Source: CAIWXH01 sp964555675
GTDB taxonomy: Bacteria > Chloroflexota > Chloroflexia > Chloroflexales > Chloroflexaceae
NCBI GenBank assembly: GCA_964555675.1
Contig: CAZKTU010000191.1
Location: forward strand, 1-13,150
DNA length: 13,150 bases
Direction of reading: 5' to 3'
This document shows positions 6,657-13,143 of the stretch, one piece after another (within the stretch, counting starts at the first letter, position 1; every line of letters starts with the position of its first letter). Under the pieces are notes generated by a model that was given only the letters and a program-made list of their open reading frames with translations, was not told where the DNA came from and searched no databases. Both the position numbers and the translations under genes were made by a program.

Positions 6657-7085
6657 ATGCAGCTGCCCTTCTTCGTCTACGGCACCCTGCGGCCGGGTGA
6701 GCCGAACTACGCGCGCTGGCTGGCGGGGCAGACTCAGACCGAGGCCCCGGCTACGCTGGCCGGGGCGGCCCTGTACACCGAGGGGCCGTATCCCTTTTTG
6801 ATCATGGCGCCCGAGGTGCTGCGCCCGGGCGATGTGGTGCAGGGCGATATCGTCGCTTTGCGGCCGAGTGTGTACGACCTGGTGCTGGCCGACCTGGACG
6901 CCCTCGAAGGCTACGTCCCGGGGCGGGAGCATAACCTCTACGAGCGGATCGAGGTGGAGGTCGCCACGAGCGCGGGGCCGCGCCGGGCCTGGGTCTACGT
7001 GGCCGGCGAGGAGACCCTGGTACAGATCCGCGCGGGGGCGCTGCGGCGGATCGCGGGGGGATCCTGGCCGGAGCCGGCGGGGTAG
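6657..7085 (+). CDS. Gamma-glutamylcyclotransferase-like (AIG2/GGCT fold) protein
   Basis: A 142-residue cytoplasmic protein with the GGCT/AIG2-like signature FFVYGTLRPGE (5-15), whose YGTL loop binds the gamma-glutamyl moiety, and the acidic catalytic position Glu84 in DLDALEGYVPG. Known members cyclise gamma-glutamyl amines or amino acids to 5-oxoproline, but many bacterial relatives have no proven substrate. Length is normal. The ATG at 6657 follows GGAG with a 5-nt spacer, 18 bp after the stop of the EEP gene, so the two are likely cotranscribed. A separate promoter is visible downstream for the polyamine genes. Proximity to polyamine synthesis allows a gamma-glutamyl-polyamine role, but nothing in the sequence shows it. 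Confidence 0.88.
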   Translation: MQLPFFVYGTLRPGEPNYARWLAGQTQTEAPATLAGAALYTEGPYPFLIMAPEVLRPGDVVQGDIVALRPSVYDLVLADLDALEGYVPGREHNLYERIEVEVATSAGPRRAWVYVAGEETLVQIRAGALRRIAGGSWPEPAG

Positions 7086-7109
7086 CGCGCCTGAGCCGGC
7101 GGGCCTGTG

Positions 7110-7118
7110 TGCTATCAT
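7110..7118 (+). promoter_or_regulatory. Extended -10 promoter for the aguB operon
   Basis: TGCTATCAT (TG, one base, then TATCAT, 5 of 6 to TATAAT) lies 60 bp before the aguB start and 25 bp after the previous stop. It begins with the same TGCTAT as the box at 5525. CTGAGC at 7091 is at best a poor -35 box. Confidence 0.45.
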
Positions 7119-7178
7119 TTGGGTGCGGGCGCTGCACTGGCCCGCTTGCGCGAAGATTGTATCAGGCGAGGAGCACCC

Positions 7179-8066
7179 TTGACCAGCCAGCGTATCGTGA
7201 ACGTCGGCATCGTGCAGCTGCGCTGCGGCGCCGACGCCGATGAGAACATGGCCCAGGCCGTCGCCGGCGTGCGCGAGGCCGCCGCCCAGGGCGCGCACCT
7301 GGTCTGCCTGCCCGAGCTGTTCCGCTCGCTCTATTTCTGCCAGAGCGAGGAGCACGTCAACTTCGGGCTCGCCGAGCCCGTGCCGGGCCCCAGCACCGCT
7401 GCCCTGGGCGAGGTCGCCCGCGAGCTAGGCGTGGTGATCATCGCCAGCCTGTTCGAGAAGCGGGCCGAGGGGCTGTACCACAACACCGCCGCGGTGATCG
7501 ACGCCGATGGGAGCTACCTCGGCAAGTACCGCAAGATGCACATCCCGGACGATCCGCTCTTCTACGAGAAGTTCTACTTCACGCCGGGCGACCTGGGCTT
7601 CAAGGTCTTCCCGACCAGGTTCGGGCGGCTGGGCGTGCTGATCTGCTGGGACCAGTGGTACCCCGAGGGGGCGCGGCTCACGGCCCTGCGCGGCGCCGAC
7701 ATTCTCTTCTACCCGACGGCGATCGGCTGGCACCCCAGCGAGAAGGCCGAGCACGGCGTGGCCCAGCACCAGAGCTGGGAGCTGATCCAGCGCTCGCACG
7801 GGGTGGCCAACGGCTGCTATGTGGTGAGCGTCAACCGCACCGGCCACGAGGGCGAGCCCGACGGCGGGATCGAGTTCTGGGGGCAGAGCTTCATCAGCGA
7901 CCCGCAGGGCACCATCCTGGCCAAGGCCCCCGTCGACGCGCCCGCGGTGATCGTGCAGCCCGTCAACCTGAGCAGGCTCGACGTTCAGCGCACCCATTGG
8001 CCCTTCCTGCGCGACCGGCGCATCGACGCCTATGGCGAGATCACCAAGCGCTTTATCGACGAGTAG
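7179..8066 (+). CDS. aguB: N-carbamoylputrescine amidase
   Basis: This 295-residue nitrilase-superfamily enzyme hydrolyses N-carbamoylputrescine to putrescine, CO2 and ammonia. The catalytic triad is Glu46 (LPELF), Lys119 (KYRKMHIPDD) and Cys156 (LICWDQWYPE). AguB-typical wording includes YFTPGDLGFKVF, ADILFYPTAIGWHP, VANGCYVVSVNRTGHE and the C-terminal THWPFLRDRRIDAYGEI. Length fits the family (about 290-300). The TTG at 7179 is the best start: GAGGAG precedes it by 5 nt and the protein begins directly with MTSQRIVNVGIVQL. A longer frame from 7107 would overlap the likely promoter. It is first in a tight operon with two unknown genes and aguA. The pairing with agmatine deiminase in one operon supports the substrate assignment strongly. 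Confidence 0.95.
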   Translation: MTSQRIVNVGIVQLRCGADADENMAQAVAGVREAAAQGAHLVCLPELFRSLYFCQSEEHVNFGLAEPVPGPSTAALGEVARELGVVIIASLFEKRAEGLYHNTAAVIDADGSYLGKYRKMHIPDDPLFYEKFYFTPGDLGFKVFPTRFGRLGVLICWDQWYPEGARLTALRGADILFYPTAIGWHPSEKAEHGVAQHQSWELIQRSHGVANGCYVVSVNRTGHEGEPDGGIEFWGQSFISDPQGTILAKAPVDAPAVIVQPVNLSRLDVQRTHWPFLRDRRIDAYGEITKRFIDE

Positions 8067-8077
8067 GAGGAGCTGCC

Positions 8078-8635
8078 ATGTCCAATGACACCGACCAGAT
8101 CTTTGTGCAGCTGGTGGACGAGAGCTGGAAGATCCACAACGAGGTGCAGCACAACCGCCAGATCGACGATATGTTCGTCGGGGCGGTGATCGCCGCCACG
8201 GTAGAGGATGGCTACTCGCTGATCGACCTGACCTCGGACGGGACGGCCCACTTTCTGCGCTTCGAGCACCTGCCGACCAAGGCGCGCCTGATCTTCCGGC
8301 TGACCAGCCTGGCCGAGAACCTGGTGACGGCCAAAGTGCTCGGGCGCCACGCCGATGTGCTGATCGGCTACGGCGAGCGGGTGCGCGACGCCCAGGCGAT
8401 GTGGCAGACTTTCCGGCAAGAGATGAAGAGCAGCTTTATGGACGCGGGCGAGCCCGGGGTGATCACGGCCGACGCCGATATCTCCAGCGGCTACCTCTAT
8501 GTCCAGGTGCCCCTAATCTTCAACCTCGACCGCTACTTCAAAGGCGGCTACGAGATCGACACGGCCTTGCTGCGCAGCCACATCGCCGCCACGGCGATCG
8601 CCCTCCAGAAGTACCTGCGCGGCCGCATCCAGTAG
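8078..8635 (+). CDS. Uncharacterised protein, upstream member of a paralogous pair in the agu operon
   Basis: I do not recognise this 185-residue protein. It starts at ATG 8078 after GGAGGAG, 11 bp after aguB, and ends 16 bp before its neighbour. It has no signal peptide or membrane segment and mixes predicted helices and strands: an amphipathic N-terminal helix (1-32), a strand-rich core (AAHFLRFEHL-like region around 55-100) and a C-terminal helix (LLRSHIAATAIALQKYL). Its central part IDDMFVGAVIAATVEDGYSL and the C terminus align with the next protein, including the shared pattern D-x4-G-x4-A-x4-GY-x2-I and LRF versus VRF, so the two look like an ancient duplication. The layout recalls the YbjN / type III chaperone-like fold, which is a weak guess. 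The operon position suggests a link to putrescine synthesis. Confidence 0.85.
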   Translation: MSNDTDQIFVQLVDESWKIHNEVQHNRQIDDMFVGAVIAATVEDGYSLIDLTSDGTAHFLRFEHLPTKARLIFRLTSLAENLVTAKVLGRHADVLIGYGERVRDAQAMWQTFRQEMKSSFMDAGEPGVITADADISSGYLYVQVPLIFNLDRYFKGGYEIDTALLRSHIAATAIALQKYLRGRIQ

Positions 8636-8651
8636 ATCAGAGGAGTCAGCG

Positions 8652-9182
8652 ATGTTCTCATTCCTCGCCAAGTTCGAGCACAAGCGCGAGATGCGCGAGA
8701 GCAAGGACGAGATCCTGATCGGCGAGCTGGTGCTGGCCATGACCCAGCTCGGCTATGTGGTGATCGGCTTTCAGGCCGGCGACGACCGCCAGGCTGTGCG
8801 CTTCAAGCCGAAGAGCGACCAGACCCTCTACTCGGTCGCGGTGATCCTCGATCGCAAGACCGGCGATAGTGGCCTCACCCAGGCCCTGCTCGGCTCGAAG
8901 GCGACGGTGACGGTGCAGGCCGAGATCAAGAACTTTCTGGCCGACCCGGACGACCTGCTGAAGATGTACCATACCGACCTGCAGAACATGTTCAAGCTGC
9001 CGATCGTGGGCGGGGTCAAGCTCAACCACCAGCTCAACTCGGTGCTGGCTACCCTGACCCAGATCATCGACATCGACGACTATATCCTCAAGGGTGAGGA
9101 GAGCAACGACCGCCTGCGCAAGCTGCTCGCCACCACCATCACGGGCCTGCGCGAGAAGCTACAGCCGTACAAGAAGGCCTAA
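8652..9182 (+). CDS. Uncharacterised protein, downstream member of a paralogous pair in the agu operon
   Basis: This 176-residue protein is also unrecognised. The ATG at 8652 follows GAGGAG by 8 nt. It opens with a charged helix (FLAKFEHKREMRESKDE), continues as alternating strands and helices (ELVLAMTQLGYVVIGF, QAVRFKP, LYSVAVILDRK), and ends in a basic helix (RLRKLLATTITGLREKLQPY). There is no signal peptide, membrane segment or recognisable catalytic motif. It appears homologous to the preceding gene: 8 of 34 residues are identical in the DE-ILIG-to-VRF segment and 6 of 17 in the last helix, with many conservative changes. Both sit between aguB and aguA, so they are likely expressed with the agmatine pathway enzymes. 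They could form a heterodimer or a regulatory or chaperone pair; that is inference. Confidence 0.85.
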   Translation: MFSFLAKFEHKREMRESKDEILIGELVLAMTQLGYVVIGFQAGDDRQAVRFKPKSDQTLYSVAVILDRKTGDSGLTQALLGSKATVTVQAEIKNFLADPDDLLKMYHTDLQNMFKLPIVGGVKLNHQLNSVLATLTQIIDIDDYILKGEESNDRLRKLLATTITGLREKLQPYKKA

Positions 9183-9211
9183 GGCGCAGGGCGCCGCGAG
9201 AAGAGAGACCT

Positions 9212-10246
9212 ATGCAGACGCCGAAGGCCCTCGGGTATCGCATGCCCGCCGAGTGGGCGCCCCATCAGGCCACCTGGCTCTCGTGGCCGCACAAAGAGGC
9301 CAGCTGGCCCGGCAAGCTCGACCTGGTCGTACCGGCCTACGCCCGAGCTGTGGCCGCCCTGTCGCGCTCGGAGGCGGTGCATATCAACGTCAACGACGCC
9401 ATGATGCAGCGCGAGGCTCGCGCCGCCCTGATCGCCGCCGGAGCGGGCGAGGATATCCATTTTCACCTCTTTCCGACCAACGACGCCTGGTGCCGCGACC
9501 ACGGCGCGATCTTCGTGGTGCGCGACGAGGAGCCGCGGCTGGCAGCGGTCGACTGGGGCTACAACGCCTGGGGCGGCAAATACCCCCCCTACGACCTCGA
9601 CGACGAGATCCCGCGCCAGATGGCGGCCTACCTCGACACGCCCTGCTTCCAGGGCGGCATGGTGCTCGAGGGCGGCTCGATCGACGTCGACGGCCACGGG
9701 CTGCTGCTCACCTCCGAGCAGTGCCTGCTCAACCCGAACCGCAACCCCGAGCTGGGGCGCGAGGAGATCGAGGCCCGCCTGCGCGACTACCTGGGCGTGC
9801 AGAAGATCCTCTGGCTGGGCGAGGGCATCGTCGGCGACGACACCGACGGGCACATCGACGACATCGCCCGCTTCGTGGCCCCGGGCGTGGTCGTCGCCGC
9901 GGTCGAGGAGGACCCCCGTGACGCGAACTACCACCTGCTGCAGGAGAACCTGCGCCGCCTCGAGCTGATGACCGACCTGGCCGGGAAGCCCCTGACGGTG
10001 CTGAGCATCCCCATGCCCCCGCCGATCGAGTACGACGGCCAGCGGCTGCCGGCGAGCCACGCCAACTTCTACATCGGCAACAGCGTGGTGCTGCTGCCAA
10101 CCTTCGGGGGCGCCTCCGACGAGCGCGCCGCCGAGGTCTTGCGGCGCTGCTTCCCCGGCCGCGAGGTGGTGGGCATCGACTGCACCGATGTGGTGTGGGG
10201 CCTGGGCGCCTGGCACTGCCTGACCCAGCAGGTGCCCGCCGTCTAG
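9212..10246 (+). CDS. aguA: Agmatine deiminase (agmatine iminohydrolase)
   Basis: A 344-residue enzyme of the peptidyl-arginine-deiminase-type (PAD_porph) family that hydrolyses agmatine to N-carbamoylputrescine and ammonia, giving the substrate of AguB. The start region MPAEWAPHQATWLSWPH (11-27) is typical. Active-site residues visible are Asp96 (WCRDHG), Glu153 (VLEGGSI), His214 (DDTDGHIDD) and the nucleophile Cys336 near the C terminus (GLGAWHCLTQQ). Length fits the family. The ATG at 9212 has an AGAAGAGAG sequence upstream, a weaker ribosome site than its neighbours; Met11 is a less likely alternative. It is last in the operon, 29 bp after the unknown gene. A structured intergenic region begins 24 bp after its stop and may end transcription. 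Confidence 0.96.
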   Translation: MQTPKALGYRMPAEWAPHQATWLSWPHKEASWPGKLDLVVPAYARAVAALSRSEAVHINVNDAMMQREARAALIAAGAGEDIHFHLFPTNDAWCRDHGAIFVVRDEEPRLAAVDWGYNAWGGKYPPYDLDDEIPRQMAAYLDTPCFQGGMVLEGGSIDVDGHGLLLTSEQCLLNPNRNPELGREEIEARLRDYLGVQKILWLGEGIVGDDTDGHIDDIARFVAPGVVVAAVEEDPRDANYHLLQENLRRLELMTDLAGKPLTVLSIPMPPPIEYDGQRLPASHANFYIGNSVVLLPTFGGASDERAAEVLRRCFPGREVVGIDCTDVVWGLGAWHCLTQQVPAV

Positions 10247-10269
10247 TACGGCCCGTTGTAGGTTCGCAG

Positions 10270-10345
10270 GGAGTCGGGACCAAGGACGAAGGACCAATGA
10301 CGAAGGTCTGGCAGCGCGCTCCCTTGGTCTTTCGCCTCCGACTCC
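10270..10345 (+). repeat. Nested inverted repeat with a heptamer array
   Basis: GGAGTCGG (10270-10277) pairs with CCGACTCC (10338-10345), and the adjoining GACCAAGG (10278-10285) pairs with CCTTGGTC (10322-10329); an 8-nt bulge lies on the right arm. Between them, starting at 10277, are four 7-bp units (GGACCAA, GGACGAA, GGACCAA, TGACGAA). The element starts 24 bp after the aguA stop. It may be an interspersed repeat, a transcript-end structure, or both. Confidence 0.65.
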
Positions 10346-10417
10346 ACGTGAACTTTCGCTAGGTAGTGCTATTGCTTGCCCATCCAGAAGCCTCACGACG
10401 GCAGCCAGGGGAGGGCC

Positions 10418-10437
10418 AGGGAGGGCAAGCCCTCCTT
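10418..10437. terminator. Candidate hairpin terminator between convergent genes
   Basis: GGAGGG (10420-10425) pairs with CCCTCC (10430-10435) around the loop CAAG; the outer A10418-T10437 and G10419-T10436 pairs may add to it. Only a short TT run follows, so intrinsic termination is uncertain. The position between convergent aguA and the GNAT gene fits. Confidence 0.4.
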
Positions 10438-10447
10438 GAATCTTTCC

Positions 10448-10480
10448 AGATGGCAACGAGCGTAAGCGACGTTGCCGTCT
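10448..10480. terminator. 11-bp stem hairpin just after the GNAT stop
   Basis: AGATGGCAACG (10448-10458) pairs with CGTTGCCGTCT (10470-10480) with one T-G wobble; the 11-nt loop can form two more pairs. It begins 6 bp beyond the stop of the minus-strand GNAT gene. For plus-strand transcripts a TTTTT run follows 15 nt later. It is plausible as a bidirectional transcript end, without a classic T tract immediately adjacent. Confidence 0.5.
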
Positions 10481-10486
10481 GAACCA

Positions 10487-10972
10487 CTAACACTCTTTTT
10501 CGAGGCTGAGGTAGGCCGCGGACTCGCCGGCGGGGTGGAAGCCGCACTGGCGCTCGTAGAAGCGCAGGGTCGCGGGGGACCAGCGCGGGGCGGCCACGGC
10601 CCAGTGGTGCACATCGGGGTAGCGGGCCTCGATCAGCTGCCAGCCCAGGCGGCCCACGCCGTGGCCCTGCAGAGCCGGCGCGACGAAGTAGAGCCCGAGT
10701 ACTGCGTCGAAGGCCGCGAAGTGCCAGATCACCGCGCCGCCGCCGGTCGTCCCATGAATATGGAGCGCGTACTGCTCGGCTTCGTAGCAGCCATGCGGCA
10801 GGCGCACGAAAAAGTCGCTGCGGTGGTAGCAGTCGAGCAGGTGGCGGTCGAAGCCTGGCCCCGCGGGCGCGTCGGCATCGAAGGCGGCGGCCATCAGCCC
10901 CGTCAGGCGGCCGATCTCGTCCGCGCCCATCACATCAAGGGTGACCGCCTCGCCCGCGCCGTCCGTCGCCAT
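10487..10972 (-). CDS. GNAT family N-acetyltransferase
   Basis: A 161-residue single-domain GNAT protein, a family that transfers the acetyl group of acetyl-CoA to amines. The acetyl-CoA-binding motif A is LGLYFVAPALQGHGVGRLGWQLIE (about 92-115), with the pyrophosphate loop QGHGVG at 102-107. Motif B follows with WSPATLRFYERQCGFHPAGE, the usual RFYE-x-x-GF helix and strand. The N-terminal half matches the fold only loosely. The ATG at 10972 follows CGGAGG. It is convergent with aguA and is not clearly in an operon; the DUF885 gene upstream on the same strand is separated by 276 bp. The acceptor is unknown. Polyamines are a possible substrate because of the nearby agu genes, but the opposite orientation gives this little weight. 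Confidence 0.88.
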   Translation of the reverse strand: MATDGAGEAVTLDVMGADEIGRLTGLMAAAFDADAPAGPGFDRHLLDCYHRSDFFVRLPHGCYEAEQYALHIHGTTGGGAVIWHFAAFDAVLGLYFVAPALQGHGVGRLGWQLIEARYPDVHHWAVAAPRWSPATLRFYERQCGFHPAGESAAYLSLEKEC

Positions 10973-11248
10973 AGCTGCCTCCGTAGCGCCAGCCTACTAC
11001 AGGCCCCGCGCCGCGCGAGTGCAGACCGCGCCGCCCGCGGTGGCGATCCAGTAACGCCAGGGCTTATCGGATGGGCATGTGCCTACCAGTACCGCTCACG
11101 AGAAGTCCGCGCCCAAATCGGCGGCATCTGACGCAAAGCCGCAAAAGCGCACAGAAGCAACAAGGCGCATCACCAACGCGCACGCCAAGGGCGGCGGGCG
11201 CTGCGGGAAGCTCCCGTACGGGGACGGAGCCGTAGGCCAGAGACCCGT
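10973..11248. other. Non-coding stretch between the GNAT and DUF885 genes
   Basis: I see no convincing gene in these 276 bp. The middle part (about 11100-11190) is visibly less GC-rich than the surrounding genes. The right end carries a short copy of the DUF885 3' end (11218-11234). A promoter for the GNAT gene should lie in the left part, but no clear -10/-35 pair was found. Confidence 0.5.
11218..11234. repeat. 17-bp direct repeat, copy outside the DUF885 gene
   Basis: ACGGGGACGGAGCCGTA occurs here and again at 11283-11299, 65 bp away. Read on the minus strand, both encode AYGSVPV, here beyond the stop codon. Confidence 0.85.
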
Positions 11249-12913
11249 TCACGCGGCGAGCATTGCACGGGCGATCAGGGCGACGGGGACGGAGCCGTAC
11301 GCTAGGAAGCGGTCGTGAAAGCGTCGCAGGCTGAAGCCTTCGCCCTCGCGGGCGGCGACGGCACGCCGCAGGGTGTGGATCTGATCCGTGCCGCTCAGGT
11401 AGATCAGGGCGGCCCCGGGGAACATGCTGTTCTTCACCGCCTCGCCCCGCGCCGCGTCGGGCGACATGCCCGCCTCCTCGGCGTAGAGGGCTGCAGCCTG
11501 CTCAAGGGTCATCCGCCCGCAGTGCAGCTCGACGTCCACCAGGGCGCGACAGGCCATGCGCAGGCGGGCGTGGTGCTGACTGTAGCGCTCCAGAGGTGTG
11601 AGGAAGCCGGCCTCGTCCATGAGGTCCGTGGCGTAGCAGGCCCAGCCCTCGGCCATGGTGCCGCCACAGGGGAGCGCGATGCGGCTTGCGCAGTCTACGG
11701 CGGCCATGCGGCCGATGCGCGACTGGGCGCGGTAGGCGTGCCAGTTCTGCACGTGGTGGCCGATCGCGCCGTGGTGTACGACGTGGTTGAGCTTGATCAC
11801 GCTGTCGTTGGTGGCCCGCAGCCGCCGCAGCTGCTCCTCGACGGGCATATCCCGCTCCACCGGGGTCACCAGATACTCGACGATTGGCACGCGGTCGAAA
11901 GCGGCCGGTGCGCGGTAGAACAGGAAGTAGAGCATCGGCGCGGCCGCGCGGGCCCAGGCCGGCTGCGGCACGTAGCGGATCGGATAATCCGGCCAGGTCA
12001 GGAGCTCTCGCTCGGTCGCCAGGCTGTGGCAGGCGTCCCAGAGCTCAGCGTAGCGCGCGTAGTAGCCCTCGGCGGGCGGGTGCAGGTCGGCGAGGCGCGC
12101 GAGCGCCTCGCGCCAGCTCGCGGCGCCGAAGCTGGCCGCCCCCTGGGCGAGCTGGGCGCGGCACTCGGCGATGACCTCGCGGGCGTAGGCGGCAAGCTCT
12201 TGGGCGCCCTGATCGAGAAAGTGCGCGCGGCGGATCTGCAGATCGAGGGCCTCCTCGCCGCAGGCGTAGCCCGTGTCGGTGAGCACGACCTCGTCGCGCA
12301 GGAAGTGTTCAAACTCCTCGAAGGCCCGGGCGGCGACGTCGGCCGCGGCGCGCAACTCGCCGCGCTCGAGGCCGTGATCGGCGATGATGCGGTCCACCCC
12401 GTCGCCGAGGAAGGCCAGGGCGCCCTCGCACTCGCGGCGGGCGCGCTCGGCCCACGGCGCGGGCACCTGCCGCAGGCGCGCCCGCCCCTGCCCAAGCAGA
12501 GCCGGCACCGCGCGCATACGGGCCGCCGCAGCCGTGGCACGCTCGGCGATCGGGGCGAACTCGCGCAGGAAGAGGCTCATAATGCCGAACGTCGCCTCGC
12601 CAGTGTATACGCAGGGGTTGCCCGACTGGAACTGGGCCGCCCCAAGCTCCCAGCGCTGGATCTCCAGGGCGCCGTGGGCCAGCTCGCGGTCGAGCGCTTC
12701 AGCCGGGGCGAGGGGCTCGGGCGGCAGGGCGTCGAGGCGGCGCAGCAGGCCGTCGATCTCGTCCGCGGCGGCGGCTGCGCCCTCGGCCGAAAAATCGGGC
12801 AGCGCGTGATCATGGGCGTGGACGCCGATGAAGGTGGCGCTCACCGGGTTGCGCCTGTAGTAGGCGCTGAAGAAATCGTCGAGCCAACTGGCGAAGGCGC
12901 GGGCATCGCTCAT
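11249..12913 (-). CDS. DUF885 family protein with variant HHxxxGHH motif
   Basis: A 554-residue protein with the length and organisation of DUF885, a mostly helical family predicted to be metal-dependent hydrolases or peptidases. The signature region has VVHHGAIGHHVQNWHAYRAQ (His380, His381, His386, His387), where canonical members read HExxPGHHLQ, and later GTMAEGWACYATDLMDEAG (Glu422), matching the canonical (V/A)EGWALYAE helix. The Glu after the first His is replaced by His, so metal chemistry may differ. I recall a subfamily with the same HHG-x-x-GHHVQNW wording, so this looks like a conserved variant and not decay. The ATG at 12913 follows GAGAGGA; longer frames run into repeats. No signal peptide is seen. 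The C terminus RFHDRFLAYGSVPVALI is typical of the family. Function unknown. Confidence 0.88.
   Translation of the reverse strand: MSDARAFASWLDDFFSAYYRRNPVSATFIGVHAHDHALPDFSAEGAAAAADEIDGLLRRLDALPPEPLAPAEALDRELAHGALEIQRWELGAAQFQSGNPCVYTGEATFGIMSLFLREFAPIAERATAAAARMRAVPALLGQGRARLRQVPAPWAERARRECEGALAFLGDGVDRIIADHGLERGELRAAADVAARAFEEFEHFLRDEVVLTDTGYACGEEALDLQIRRAHFLDQGAQELAAYAREVIAECRAQLAQGAASFGAASWREALARLADLHPPAEGYYARYAELWDACHSLATERELLTWPDYPIRYVPQPAWARAAAPMLYFLFYRAPAAFDRVPIVEYLVTPVERDMPVEEQLRRLRATNDSVIKLNHVVHHGAIGHHVQNWHAYRAQSRIGRMAAVDCASRIALPCGGTMAEGWACYATDLMDEAGFLTPLERYSQHHARLRMACRALVDVELHCGRMTLEQAAALYAEEAGMSPDAARGEAVKNSMFPGAALIYLSGTDQIHTLRRAVAAREGEGFSLRRFHDRFLAYGSVPVALIARAMLAA
11283..11299. 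repeat. 17-bp direct repeat, copy inside the DUF885 gene
   Basis: This copy lies within the last codons of the DUF885 gene (LAYGSVPVALIARAMLAA) and is identical to 11218-11234. Confidence 0.85.
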
Positions 12914-13055
12914 AGCGTCCTCTCGGCATAGGGCGCCCGGTCGGTGTGGTGGCGGGCCGCCTGTCGATGGTCGGCAGTGTACGGCAAACAGAGAAGCGCT
13001 GCAGCGCGCCGCCGGGCAAGTACCGCGTCCGAGCTCCTCTGACGGGTAGCCGCCT
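12914..13055. other. Upstream region of the DUF885 gene
   Basis: No gene is visible here. TACACT on the minus strand (12981-12976) is a weak -10 candidate about 63 bp before the DUF885 start, with no convincing -35 box. Confidence 0.3.
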
Positions 13056-13117
13056 CCCGTTAGGGCGCACCCATGTGTGCGCCCCACCCGTAAGGGCGCC
13101 CCAGTGTGTGCGCCCCA
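13056..13117. repeat. Two tandem 31-bp repeat units with an internal palindrome
   Basis: Units 13056-13086 and 13087-13117 are identical at 27 of 31 positions. The first contains a perfect palindrome, GGGCGCAC (13063-13070) and GTGCGCCC (13077-13084) around the loop CCATGT. This resembles short interspersed palindromic repeats found between genes. Confidence 0.8.
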
Positions 13118-13143
13118 GTGTGTGCGCCCCAGTGTGTGCGCCC
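13096..13143. repeat. 14-bp tandem repeat running towards the window end
   Basis: The unit GCGCCCCAGTGTGT occurs three times exactly (13096-13109, 13110-13123, 13124-13137) and a partial fourth follows to 13143. It overlaps the second 31-bp unit and looks like slippage expansion of its tail. Confidence 0.9.

Noticed and set aside
10255..10285. tRNA T-arm (GGTTCG) after aguA
   Set aside because: No acceptor stem, anticodon arm or full T-loop consensus can be built around it.
11064..11318. Small open frames on both strands between the GNAT and DUF885 genes
   Set aside because: They lack ribosome sites, overlap the DUF885 3' end or its duplicated fragment, and have no recognisable protein pattern.
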